Assembly: GCA_964023275.1 (NCBI GenBank)
Contig: OZ029915.1
Span: forward strand, 250,501-314,500
DNA length: 64,000 bases
Direction: 5' to 3'
DNA from: Norana najaformis
Taxonomy: Eukaryota > Annelida > Clitellata > Crassiclitellata > Hormogastridae
Numbering within the stretch: the first letter of the stretch is position 1; every line of letters starts with the position of its first letter. A model generated the notes under the pieces. That model was not told the DNA's origin, did not search any database, and was given only the letters and a program-made list of their open reading frames with translations. The translations under genes and the position numbers were made by a program. Positions 47,392-59,878 of this stretch are shown here, in pieces.

Positions 47392-49070
47392 TTACCAAGT
47401 TGAACTGTGTTCTGTATTCAACGTTGTTGGGAGGCTTAACAATGTGAAAAGTACGCGGCAAACACCCTAAAAAGATTGAAATGATAAGCAGTTGAAGGCA
47501 CCTGTAGTTTTGTTTTGTGGCTAAAAGCCGTTTGGTTATGTCGCTTTCTATTACAGGCTGCTTGAGATCTGTAAGCCTCCAAAGTTCCCACCGTTTGCTG
47601 CTCTGACTTGATGCAGAGTTGCTTCAGTGGACTGTTCATTATTTGATGCAGTATTGTATAAAACATTCCTTTAATACGGGCATGGTTGTATCTGGTGTTT
47701 GCACATTTACTCTCTAAAGATGCTTTTTAATCATCTGACCAACAGTGGAACATTACCAAGGGTTTTAAAGAGGTGCTTTAATCTCACATTCACGATGTCC
47801 AGAGATGTTGAGTTTTTGGATCGTTTCACAGAAGCTGTTTTGATGACGTGATGATGATGACAAGCCTTTCATCAGATTTGTTTGACTTGTTAGTCAAAAT
47901 TTAATTACTTGTTTGGGAATTGGTTAATTGAGGTCTGATAAGAAATTAGATTCAGTGACTAAGGACAGTTTCACCCAATCAGGGTGTCAAAATAAACCCT
48001 TGGCATCTACAGATTTGACACATACTGCAGAACCGTTTCTGTTACCCATCTATTTATGTACATGATTATAGATAAATATTGCATGGATAAATCTAAATGC
48101 TTGATGGGAATCAGACTGACCAACAGGACTGTGCTGTGTCTTTATGAAGAATAGAAGTTAAAATATCTTAAGTTTTGATTTGTCAGACGTGTTCCAAGTT
48201 TTGCATTTAGTTTAGCAGTTCAGCTAGTTTCAGATGCTTTTCATTCTGGCGTTATACATCTGCTAAGACGACTAAAAAGTTCCAGTTCATTATAAATGGT
48301 TCTGTTTCTTGCATCTTTTGGAGTTTGGCTCAGTTGTGCTATTTTACGATTTTGATTGAAACGTTTAGTGCATTGGCCACAAGCACTGGCTGCTCCAGAG
48401 CTACAAAGGATGGGGCCATAGAAGCAATGCCATAATACTTAACTGTTTGCCTTTTCAGAGTTTCTTAAGCAAAAAACTTTGACAAACTTTTTCACTTTCC
48501 CAGTTAATTTCGTGACGTTTTTTGCTTCAGCTTCATAAAAACTGCTAAAACAATTCTCTTTGTGCCTGAAGACTAGGGTCTACTCCTTCAGAAACTGCCA
48601 GGACCTTCAACAAAGCCGACAAATAACACTTTACACATCCTATAAAAACAAAATTAATGCAGACAGGTCAAACGATTCTCCTGCAGAAACTGATCTAAGG
48701 CCATCCAGTGATAAGACAGACCTGCCTTCCACAAAACCTTTTCAATTCAAACACAGCCAAAACTTGACATTCCATAACAGTTTCTCCTTTTCATTTTTAG
48801 TTGCAAATAAAGATCATAATAACACAACACAATCGTCCCATTATGAGATTTCAATTCGTCGGAGATTAAAACGTCAAAAACATTTAACTTAAAAGACTGA
48901 ATGATGTTGAGCTTTTGAAAAGACCCCTGAAACAGAACGTGTACAAAAACAGGGAACTCTGAGCCAACAAAACAGTTATTAGTCTGTCTGCAGTAAAGTC
49001 AATGAACAGAGTGAGGAAATGCGCAAGGGAGGGCACAGTTGCAACCATCTTCCTTCCAACGCTTCCTGTC
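47392..49070. other. Convergent 3' flanks of CDK9 and the TFCP2-like gene
   Basis: Presumed 3' UTRs on both strands. A candidate CDK9 poly(A) signal is aataaa near 47990. The plus-strand frame at 48560-48892 is Asn/Lys/Ser-rich and has no motif; I do not support it as a gene. Confidence 0.45.
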
Positions 49071-52000
49071 TCAGAAGCCCATTGTCACGGATGCAGGGTT
49101 TGGAGGCTGCAGTCGGCGATGCTGCAGGTGAACTGTCGTTTCAAGGATGAATATGCACCGGTCAACCTTTCCAAAGTCTACAAATGAAAGCAAATCAATT
49201 TTATGCTGAATAAAAAAGTGTTTCAAATTAAAAGGGAGTCAAAACATGTATTACCAGAATTTATACAGCACCTCATCAGGAAATACAACTACAGGTCATA
49301 CCGATACAGCTCTGAATTTCTCAAGTGTGACGTGGACAGCAGCCAACAACAGAATGCTGCCTTGTCTAACTGTAATTGTAAATTCGAAATTTCTAAAGTG
49401 CTACTTCAAAGCTAAGTGCAGGGCTCCAGCTTATTCATGAGTGCTTTGTCAAGTCAGTGGAGTTGTCCCAAGATGCCATATCAAGAACCATCTCTTATGA
49501 AAGACGCTCCACAAATGTTCCGTTACAATTACACTTATGGTTACCTTGCTGAACATGTAACGTAAAGCTTGCTTCATCTTCCAGTTTTTCCACGTCCTGA
49601 AAGATAAAACAAGACGAAGTCATCTTCCACTAAACACATCCAAGCACAAAATACTGATCTATGATTAATTTCTTCCCATCATCACAATACCGTATATTGA
49701 ACTGGTCAGTTACAGCTGCCAGTCAAAATGTGCCCACATATTCTGATCCTAGGTTATACTGGTACATGAAACAGAGGTTCAGCAGAGATACAAATGAGCT
49801 GTTAAGCGAGTCAGTGGCATGGCTAGGGTCTTATTTACTCGGGGACAAGACACAAAGCACAATGCCCCCCACATACAAAGTTTATGCCAAATAACATTTC
49901 AAATAAGGGAAACGAAACGAAAACCAAAGCCTGCACACGCTTATAGCGTATAATGTTTCGTGCATACTACAGTGGTATTCTTGTTTAAATAGCGAAGGTA
50001 ACTTTGTGCCCCTCTCAGCCCTGCACCTGAGGACAACCTCTGAACTATGTTGCTGTGCTCCCCAAGAGAGTAACTGCTGACTTACCTATCTTAACTTGCA
50101 CCTTTTAGATCTTTTAACACCTTTGTTGGGTTAAGACTTAAAGGTGCTATATAAATAGGCAGATACAAAAGTACATTCCGAATGGCCAAAGCAGAAACCT
50201 GTAGATGATGGATGGTGGTCAAATCACAGCTAATCAATATAACGAGAAAAACGATGATCAAACCTCTCCAAGGTGCTGGAACATGACATTCTGTGATTTC
50301 AGTATCTGGTTTTGCCTCAAAGTCTAGTGCATCACAATAAAATAACGATGCTACAGAAGTTTCCAGGTCAGATTACATATAAACAATACATCTTAACATA
50401 AGACAATGATGATGAGTAAAGAACTGTTTCATAGTTACACTGTCAGTGACGTAGACGAGATTTTCATGAATATTCATGATGTAGACGGCATCCACATTTT
50501 CTGCCGACACATTGCACAAAGCACACAACTGATCCACCAGGTGGCGCACTGTCAGCGAATCCAAATAGACCGACCGGTAAACTGCGAGAACAATAAAACA
50601 TCCAGTCTAATCCGTGAGAAAAAAGCTAATCTAAGCTGAAAGCTTCTGATGCTCTGTCATCAAAACTCATCAAAGGTCCATTTGATGTTAAATCAGTCCC
50701 CATTTTCAATTAACAAAGAAGTCCAGTTACAAAGGCAGTGAGTGAATCCATACAATGCATTATTACTAGTGAAGAAATGACTAAATTGTCCCAAAGAATT
50801 CGTCTGCATCCTTTCAGATCGTGCATTCTCCTATGTTGTACCATCCTCTTGGAACAGTCTTCACTGACACATACATACTCTTGCATTTGACTCTGTTCAA
50901 ACGCTTCCAAACTGTCCTAAAGCACACATGTTTAGATCTGCTAGCCATTGCCTCTGGTTTAAAGTATTTTGATACCTGGCAAGTTAATCTCTTAATATTC
51001 ATGTGTGTAGCACTTTTGTGAGATGCTTAAAAGGTGCTATATTAAGTTTTCTTTTACACATATACATAGAGTCGTTCAGAGATATTTACACAGGGCCTTT
51101 GTTAATCTCTTAAAATGCGCTATATAAATTTTCAGCAACAGATACACACAGAGAGAAAGTGAGAACATGAGGCATCTCTACCTTTAGTGTGGTCAATCAG
51201 AATTTCGTCATCACACATCTGCCCAGCGGTGCAGCGCCTCTTAGCACAAACATCTCCTCCTTCATAATGGTCGTCTTGTCTTTGTCGTTTTACTGTCGTC
51301 GTCTGACCACAGCCAATCACGTTTGAAGATTCAAAACCGAGTTGCCATGGCAACTCAGTCACGTCAAAACACGAATCGCCATTGAGGATCGAAACACTGG
51401 AACTTGATCGAGACGAATGAAGAGAAGGTGGAGAATCTGGGCTGGAAGTGGATGACTGGCTGCAACCTAGAAATTCAAGTCAGAGCATAGCAGATTGTTG
51501 TTCATCTGTCTATCAAATACATGGCTCTGTTATCAACTGCGTCTCAGTTGCAGGATCTTCCATCCAAGTCCATACAAAATAACCCAAATTCAGTCTCAGT
51601 GGACTGACCTTCTCCATGTGGTTACCTGATTATGACTTGGTTTTGGTGCACCACTGGCTGAAGCCTTGTGCATTACACATCAGTGCTACAGAAGCTGCTA
51701 ATTCATAATAATGATAATAATGATGATAACGATAATTATAATGATAATAATAATAATAATAATAATAAATACACACAAACAATAACTGGAATCAATCAAC
51801 CATTCACCATTTGCAATCACCTTACCTTTGGTTGTGTCTGGTCATTTAAATAGCACCTTTTAAGAACCTCTTAAAGGGGCTACATAAAGTATATTCTCTT
51901 ATCTCTCATAAGAAATAAAGTATTTTTGTTCCTCTTTCGTTTACGAAACACAGATTGGTTGGTTTTATATTTGAGTATTCTGAAGCCGTATTTCCAGATC

Positions 52001-55000
52001 ACATTCTGACCAAAAAAGATAAATGGACAGAGTTCTATGTTTACAAAGAAACTGAAAGAATCCAAGTGCAACAATCAGATGGCAAAGCAGTTGATCGTCA
52101 CAGGATTCGTTTACCTTTTAGCCGAACAAGAGAAAACCTTAGATGAACGTAAATGCGAAGCCTTGACCTCAGTTTTCTAAAAACAAACACAAGCTCATTC
52201 ACTAACCACTTGCAACAAAATACAATGTTATTCATGTTCAAACGTAACCTAGGGCCAACTATAGAAAATTATCTTTAGCCAAAACATCCCAGCACAGCGG
52301 TTTTAAGGGGTAATTACAAGGTGCCAGAGAGATTTGTGGTAATCACATATGAAGCTACTTTCATCAGAATCACTTAAAGGGTCCAAAATTTTCTTCCAAG
52401 TGGATGGGGGGCAACAAGTAAACCTACTCTCACATTTTAAAAACTGAATTACGGTAGTAGACCTTTGTTACTTCCATCGACCTGTATGACAGCCGTGCCT
52501 GTTAAATTCCAAAGTAATGAGTAATGAGCATTGGAAAATAAATGCAATAAAAGCTCCAATAGTTCCTAAAGTTATCTTCACTAAAAAAAATTTACAGAAG
52601 CAACCGAAAGAAACCAGCTCAACGCACCGTAACGCTACTAGTGAACTAAATCTCGATCACGAAATTCCCCTCCACAGTATTTCGAAATTACAAAAACAAG
52701 CTTTTAAACAACTGCATCAGCAAAGAACAACACTCACTTAAGATGCAGAATGTTATTCAAACGAATTGCTTCAGCTGTATTCCTACAGATTCGGATTAAA
52801 TCCTCACGAGAAAGTCGCAGCAAATCGGTGCCTGACAAATTAATCATCAACGACATGCAGCAAAGAAATAACAGCCATTGTTTTTATAAGAAATCAAATG
52901 CAAAACAAGAAATATCAAGAATCACACAGACTACTGAAATTCAATATTCAGATTCATTTAACACACCACAAGAGACAGTCCAACAGCAAAATCTTCACGA
53001 CAGAATGACGGTAATAATTCAGAAATTATCAGTAAACACAATCCACCCTAACAGCTCCTCTCCACCTTGTCTCTCTGGTCTTCTGGCACACGGCATCTCT
53101 GGATAAACCCACTGACTTGACGCAGCACTTGTGAATAAGCTGGTGCCCTGCACTTAGCTTTTAAGTGGAACTTAAAAAATTTAAAGGTTTTGCTTATGAT
53201 TACAATGTAATCATTTAGGATGTAATATAAAGCCGATAAAGACGAAAAAGTGGATAATAAACTCTGAGAAACCATATTGTGTTGAATGCTAGGAATGTCA
53301 AGAGAAAAATTCACCAGAAAATTTCTGTAGATCTGCAACAAACGATTCGAAGCCATTGCATTGGAGCCAATGCACAACCTCTTGACTCGTAGACAAAGGG
53401 TTAATCAGCAGACCGGAATGGTTCACCTGCCCACAGACAACACAAACAACAATTCACCCTGTGTTGTTGTTGTTGTTGCAGTAGTGGCAAAAGACATTTC
53501 CGAAATCTATAAAAGGTGCCACATAAGTTTATGGCCTTTAGGAATGGCAAGTTTGAGAACATGAACAGACGAGCTGAACTTTAAAAAGCTGAACGGCCCA
53601 ACTCAACTTTTATAAAGCAGCTTTCTGGTACCCCTTTCTTGGTACCTCATCTCGTCTAATGTACAGCGATTTGACTCCATCTGTCCACTAGAACTGCGAC
53701 TGCGACAGGAACCTAGACTTGTTTTCAATTAGACTAACTACTGTACTTTCAGTTATTGAAATATATTACAGACGCAGATTAACTGACCTGATTTACTGGG
53801 ACAGGGTTGGACTGCGGCCAAAATCTACAAAGAAAACAACCATATTACACAAGTTTCAAAGGACACCAACACTCGACCTATTAATTAACCTGGTGGCAAC
53901 TTGTAACAACTTTTGACCTAATCTCATGGGACCGCATCACGTCTGCTGATTTTTAAACTCTCTCTACCTAATGCTTCCATTTACTCACTTAAATACTTAA
54001 CTAACCAAAAAGCCATTGCATTAGTTTTTTAACTAACAAAAATGCTCAAAATACAGAAAAAAGAGACCATGAAGAATGTGTCCAACTGGTAAGCTGACCA
54101 CACAACTCCAGTTAAATAACAGAATTCAAGCAACCTCTAATTCGACTGGTCATGAAAAAGTCACCGGACAAATTTCACTCTGAGCCAGCACAAGGTGAGG
54201 CCAGAGTGTTGAAGTGCACTCTGCCTTTTCATCTCTGTTTCTTGAGCAGAGTTATGTGAGAAAATCACCACAGTTTCTATGAGCAATGTGTAAATAAAAT
54301 GTAACTTTATAAACATCCAGCAAAACAAATTAATCTGTGAATCAATCAAATGTCATTCTGCTAACTTTTTGGCATGAGAAGGCGTGGGAGGAGGCAGCGT
54401 AATAAACAGCTGGCCATGAGATGAATTCTCATGAGCAGGGCGTGACAGGGAAGACCGAAAATTCAATGCAACAGTCTTCAGTTGCTGCTGTTTTTCCAGG
54501 AAGACATTCACAGGTATCTACAACCAAGAAAATCAATCAATTCACTTGAAGCATTCGAAGGTTCAGCCAAGTTCAGATGAAAGAAATTAGTTGACGACTG
54601 CTCCAAACTGACCTCATCACATTGGGAGGAACACTCCACTTCTTGCACACAGAGTACACAGCATATTCTAAACACACACAAATTTAATCCAAAAACACTC
54701 CAACTCAGCACCTATTCTGAGCATATTTAGCAAGGACTTTGAATGCATAAAGTGCTATGCATTGTCGTGTATGCAGCATCAACCGCATGTTGTATCGCTC
54801 TGTATTTTATCGTTGTATTGCATAAGTACTGCACTGTATTATATCTGATTACACTCTATGCTGGCAATCGGAAAATCATTGGCTGATGTCCTCTGTTTCA
54901 ATTTCATTCCTCCAGGAATCAAGACAGAGCTCTGAACAGCTCTCCTTCAGTACCAGACACAGTAAAGATGTAACAACATCAGATGCTGGCAACACAACAC

Positions 55001-58000
55001 ACCTGTTTTTAAGAAATGCCTCTTATGAAGAAAACTTACGTCTGTGAACTTCATGCAGTCAGCTGACGGCCGATAAAGTCTCTAAAACAGCAAAGATGTC
55101 AGATTGATGAGCTAATTTTTGAACATTTTGATTAAAATGGCCAAGTCCAAACTTAAACAAAAATAAATGCTGAGAAATTCCTTAGATGGAGAAATGATGT
55201 CGTCCAAAAATATTGCCTGCCAGAGGAAAAGAACTCCTAAAGTCTAGCACTCTACATCCTTTAATTTGTTCCTAAGAAACTTTCAAATACAACTCAAAGG
55301 CAACAGGTTGGAAAAGAGCAAATCTAGAAATTGAGATAAATGAAGAATTTACAATTCGCATAAGCCCTAAGGAAACTACAAACATGAGAAACCTTTTTGT
55401 CTTCGTTGAGTGCCTCTAGTTTCTCTCTTTCCAGCGACACCTTGCGCTCTGCCCCACTCGACTAAACACATGAAAACGGTTTCAGTATCATGATAAAAGG
55501 TTTTCAGTGACATGAAACTCTACTATTCATCATGTAACCCAAAGATCTGACAGCCCCTTTCACAGCCACTTCAACTGCTTTCATAATCACACACTGACCC
55601 TGGAACAAACCTACTGAACATCCCAACCCATCCTTTAACAGCATTTGCAAACGCAAACCATCTCCAACTGGTTCAGAATATCTCTGCCATTTTAGACACA
55701 TTTTCCCATACAGTTACTTCTGCTTCCAACTTTCTCCCACTGCTCTCAACCACAGTTAATACACTGCTTGCAAGCAACTTTATTACATACAACCTCACTC
55801 ATATCTACAAATTTGGTTTCTTTAAATATTCCAAAAACTTTATGAGAAAATCCTTAGAAAATCTGATCGAAATGTGATCTCTTCCAGACCTTGAACACTT
55901 TGACTAGCGTTGATGCACAATGTGTGATCTCTGGAGCCACACTGCGACTGTTGGGCAAGAAAGACGTAACGATCACCAGTTTGAATGCCACTCCCTTCTG
56001 GCCTCCGTTCTTCCGAGATGTAAACTCACTTCCAACGCAGTTCAGCCGAAATTCAAGTGTCGGAGGTTTTGGCGAGTTCCAAACGATCGAAACGATGTTC
56101 AGTTCATGAGGATCTTGAAACATGTTCATCACGTTATCACACAGTGGCTTATCTGAAACACACAATTAAACAAAGGATTCAGATTTTTATTATAATTTTT
56201 GTTCTGCCATCTTTTGAGACATTCAGCACCTATAAGAGTCACCAAAAGGCTCCACATAAATACTTAAGAATACAAACACCTCAAGGAAACAGTCTTTTCA
56301 CCAGTCACATTACAATACAGGCTCAGTAACGTTTGTAACATAGCTGACAACAAGAAGAACTGAGAACGAACCAATTTCGATCATTCTGTCGTTGGGATGT
56401 GCCTGTCGCCATTCAGAGACTTTGATCTGCTCCGTGCATTCAAGACCTCGGTCTTGAAATGTTATACGTATCACGCTCTGCGTGGTAACATAAAATGATC
56501 ACATAAAGTAATAACATAAAAGAACAACAAAACAAAAACTGAACACAGAATCACAATACAGAAGCAAATGTTTTGTAAAAATAGTGTTTTAAAAGAGATA
56601 AATCACATATAATAAATAAATACATAAATACACAAATAAATAAATGTATAAATAAATAAATAAATGTATAAATACACAAATAAATAAATAAGTACAACAG
56701 GCAAAGAGATAACAAATAGGTAATAAATTGTTTTCACGAATTTGATCAATAAAATATAATAAGTAAAAAATAAAAATAAAACAATTTTAAATTATTATAA
56801 TATCAGATTAAGTAAGAGCAAATGAAAACATTCCTTTCAGAAAAGTATCCAGCAAATTTGAACACAACAGAAATTTACAAAGACATCAAAGGAAAACCTG
56901 CTAACTACGCATAATGATATTTTTGTGTAAAACACACTAACTTGAAATAAAATGAAATAAAACTGAAATAAAATGAAGCATTTCGGAATGGAAGTGTAGA
57001 ACTAACCTCTAGCAGACTGTTGGGATACAGACTGGAACTCTGGAAAACGATCTTGTACAGGTGACCTGGAAGAAATCAAACAGCAAGTCATCTTAAGTTA
57101 AGAAAACTGATTTCCACTTAGTCTGTCATCCATATTCTTTATAACTAAGGTATTTTCAGATCCCAATGAGTGACACAGAGGCCAATCGTAATCTCAAAAT
57201 TTCTAAAGTGGACTTAAAAGCTAAGCACAAGGCCCCAGCTTATTCACAAGTGCTGTGTCAAGTCAGTGGGGGTGCTCAAAGATGCCATGTCAAGAACCAA
57301 GAGGCCATGAGCTTGCCTTGTATGATGGAATATGCAGCCAGGAGCCTATCTATAGCGACTGTCTCTATGCAGAGGTCTCAACCAATCGCATCTACTTAAG
57401 ACAAGTTTGCTTAGCACAGTTGACTGATGCCTTTTCCAATTCTCATCAAAAGGTATGAACTTGCAAACCAAAAAATGAAATTTAAATCACTTCTCTAAAT
57501 TAGAATTACCTATACCAATAAAAGAGACTATGATCAATTGTAATAAATTAATTCGACAGGATGCCTCTTATAAAGAAGCAAACGTCTCTTGCTTCTTCAT
57601 AAGAAATGAAGAAACTAGGATGATCAAAACACCATCGTAACTAAACATCTGACGATTCAACAGATAAGAAATGATCAGTGGAATGACAAAGACTTTTGTT
57701 ATACCTTGATTGAGAAAGGAAACTGGTTCTTCTGTCTGAAGTGTCAAAGGTGACGTCTGAGCCAACAAGAAATAGGCAAAGCTGAAAGAAAATCAACATT
57801 GACTGACATTGCTGTCTTATCACATTCACAAACAATATCTTTCAACAGTCTGTAACCAATCACTTAATGTCATTAACGCAATTTATATAGCATTGTATGT
57901 AGTGCCTAGCAAGCTACTTTTAAGGCACTTTACAATTTTACTTTTCCAACTTGCTTATCCCTTCCAGCCACTTGGTTTCTCTGACTTCTCTGATGTTGCT

Positions 58001-59161
58001 TGGCTAGCATGGGTGGATTCTTAACAAGGACTGATTTCACTTCAAAACAGCCACCAATCAAAGGCTTTTGCCTACTATACTGGTGCTATAGAAATCACAA
58101 GATGAAGCTGTCAATGTAAAGCTGTCTACATACTGGTCTGTGTCTGCTTTGGTCTGCCAAAAAGCCACCCTGCCCGTCCCGCTCTTCATCCATCTGCATA
58201 CCTGTCTGTGTCTGCATTCGAACTCTGCCAGAACCAGGCTGTGTTTACAGACTCTGAGACTGGTATTCAGACGGATGACCTCTTGCAACCACAAATTCAG
58301 ATGCGATGAAAGCTGGATTAATTTTACAACTTACCTCTGTGGACAGGTAACAGGAAAATCAAAGATAGTCGGTACAGATGAATCAGGAAACACCTGGTAG
58401 CCATCTGGCGACGCCTGGAGAAGAAGGTCCTCGGAAGAGTAACCCATTTCAGCCACTGAGAACTGAGACACAGAAGCACTTGTGTCTCCGTCAATGAGGT
58501 TTCCAGGTATCTGTGAACTGAAGTCAATAAAGAGCAAACTGTAACAGTCACTATGTCACTAACAAAAATGTTCCAATATGATTCAGGTCTAAAAATTTCA
58601 GCTGTGAATGATTTAAGTAGTGTTCTCATGCATGACAGATACATCATGGTTGACTGATTAACGTCTTTGTATATTAGGCCCATGTGGTAAACTGCTACTG
58701 AACCTTAGGAGAGAAGTGAATGGCCAGCATTTCACCTCTAGAACAACCAAGTCCACAGCAGCTAGAGTATGTATTTATGCAAGTATATTAATATCACACA
58801 ATGTCTTAGGAAGTTAAGCAACTCAACTAATAAATACACAGCTCAAGATGTCTGACTGCAGGCCACAGGTCAGTGCATCTGACAAATGCACAGGCTGAAA
58901 TCCTCCTTCAGGCACAGATCATCCATAGAAGTCATACAGATTACACACACTGACAGTCCCATTATCATGTTAGCCTCATGGTTATTACTCTGAGTTTGAG
59001 AGTACCTGATGAGTTTTTCTTCAGTTGACGCCACATCAATTTGCAGTAACAATTACAAGGTTCAAAGGTCAACACATGATTAAAATTTACATTACCTGAA
59101 GCCCGGGGCATTCTTACGATTGATTTCGGCTGAAGGCTGATTATGATTTTTATTTTCTTGA
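49071..59161 (-). CDS. TFCP2-like: CP2/TFCP2-like transcription factor (at least 17 exons, N-terminus not found)
   Basis: Minus-strand exons are 59161-59096, 58517-58335, 57781-57705, 57065-57007, 56477-56372, 56152-55890, 55461-55393, 55081-55040, 54633-54613, 54517-54366, 53385-53315, 52831-52738, 52176-52115, 51466-51182, 50581-50439, 49596 to about 49546, and 49177-49071. They join in phase to about 617 residues. CP2/Grainyhead factors are nuclear DNA-binding proteins with an immunoglobulin-like DNA-binding domain, a SAM-like domain and a C-terminal oligomerisation domain. The DNA-binding domain is seen in FAYFLLAQTSPLTL, VIRITFQDRGLECTEQ, WRQAHPNDRMIEI, GSEFTSRKNGGQKGVAFKL and TLVKVFK. 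The SAM-like part is VVHWLQCNGFESFV plus TDLLRLSREDLIRICR. Dimer-domain pieces are VYRSVYLDSLTVRHLV and LEDEASFTLHV. Having a SAM-like domain favours TFCP2 over Grainyhead-like. The ninth exon (21 bp) and the acceptor at 53385 are my least certain calls. The first exon with the start codon lies upstream and is unplaced. Confidence 0.88.
49374..49490 (-). mobile_element. SINE-like repeat, family B, in the last TFCP2-like intron
   Basis: Plus strand: gtaattgtaaattcgaaatttctaaagtgc, then aaagctaagtgcagggc and ccagcttattcatgagtgct, then agatgccatatcaagaacc. Inverted relative to the 13.5 and 53.1 kb copies. Confidence 0.78.
50770..51050 (+). mobile_element. Worn LINE 3' end with TATATTA-type terminus
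   Basis: The stretch from about 50820 resembles a LINE polyprotein tail with stops (LEQSSLTHTY region, then an ...KYF-like end). It ends at gagatgcttaaaaggtgctatattaag, a terminus like those of several other elements here. A second such terminus (cttaaaatgcgctatataaat) follows at 51107-51130. The assignment is tentative. Confidence 0.45.
51706..51770. repeat. (AAT)n/(GAT)n microsatellite
   Basis: Imperfect trinucleotide array in the TFCP2-like intron between 51467 and 52114, followed about 80 bases later by an inverted aaatagcacctttt element end. Confidence 0.92.
53088..53212 (+). mobile_element. SINE-like repeat, family B, in the intron splitting the SAM-like domain
   Basis: Reads ggcacacggcatctctggataaaccc, then ctgacttgacgcagcacttgtgaataagctggtgccctgc, then cttttaagtggaacttaaa. 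It closely matches the 13.5 kb copy. Confidence 0.8.
56587..56700. repeat. (AAATA)n-like array
   Basis: Interspersed aaataaata and aaatacata units in the TFCP2-like intron between 56478 and 57006. Confidence 0.88.
57184..57300 (-). mobile_element. SINE-like repeat, family B, in a TFCP2-like intron
   Basis: Plus strand: caatcgtaatctcaaaatttctaaagtgg, then aaaagctaagcacaaggcc and ccagcttattcacaagtgct, then agatgccatgtcaagaacc. It aligns well with the 49.4 kb copy. Confidence 0.8.
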
Positions 59162-59684
59162 CTGAAATTGAACCATAAATAAGCAAACCGAGTCATTATT
59201 TTCTACATTTTCTAAACTGAGTTCAGTATTTCATAAACAAACACTCTGAAGAATTATGTCTGCTAAGAGCAAACACCAGTGTGGATGGAATGCTCACAAA
59301 CTGTCTGGGATGGCAAGTCACTCGATTCAGGTGAAGTTAGAGAACTCAAAGCCTTGGGACAATTTTTGTGTGTTAAAAACTTCATCGTGATACTTGATTA
59401 CTATGAAAACACTTTTGAAGCAGAATCATTCTTTATAAATGGAGGTATTCAGAGTTTTTAAATCATACGCATAATTTTCTGTGCCTTTCCTGTATATAAT
59501 GGGTGCAACTACACTTCATTCAGTGTAGTCAAGCAATTTCCCTGTCTGTATGATAAGAATTTACTTCCTGTCATTAATTTTCTTTTGTGCTGGTGTTTCT
59601 GTTTCCTTCCCCAAGCCATCTGTTTTCGATTTTACCTCATCATTTACAGCTTTTATTTCTCAAAACATGACACTCGAGTAGAAC

Positions 59685-59878
59685 AGTTGGTAGGTAACCA
59701 ATTGATTTGAGCGCTTGGCTTGTAACACAGAGTAAGGGTTTGAGTCTCCCCTGAAATAGGCACTATTAAGGGACCCCCTTGAGCAAGTGCTTCACTCACA
59801 ATTGCTCAGCGCCATCGACTGATGCTCAGTCATTATACAGTGGCGCTTAATAAATGCTGAGATAATTATTGCGGGTAC
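59685..59878 (+). mobile_element. tRNA-derived SINE, family C, near full length
   Basis: Head ggtaggtaaccaattgatttgagc then cttggcttgtaacac, B-box-like gggtttgagtctcc, body gggacccccttgagcaagtgc, then ttgctcagcgccatcgactgatgctcagtcattatacag and the tail cgcttaataaatgctgagataattatt. About 190 bases; the most complete copy here. Confidence 0.83.
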
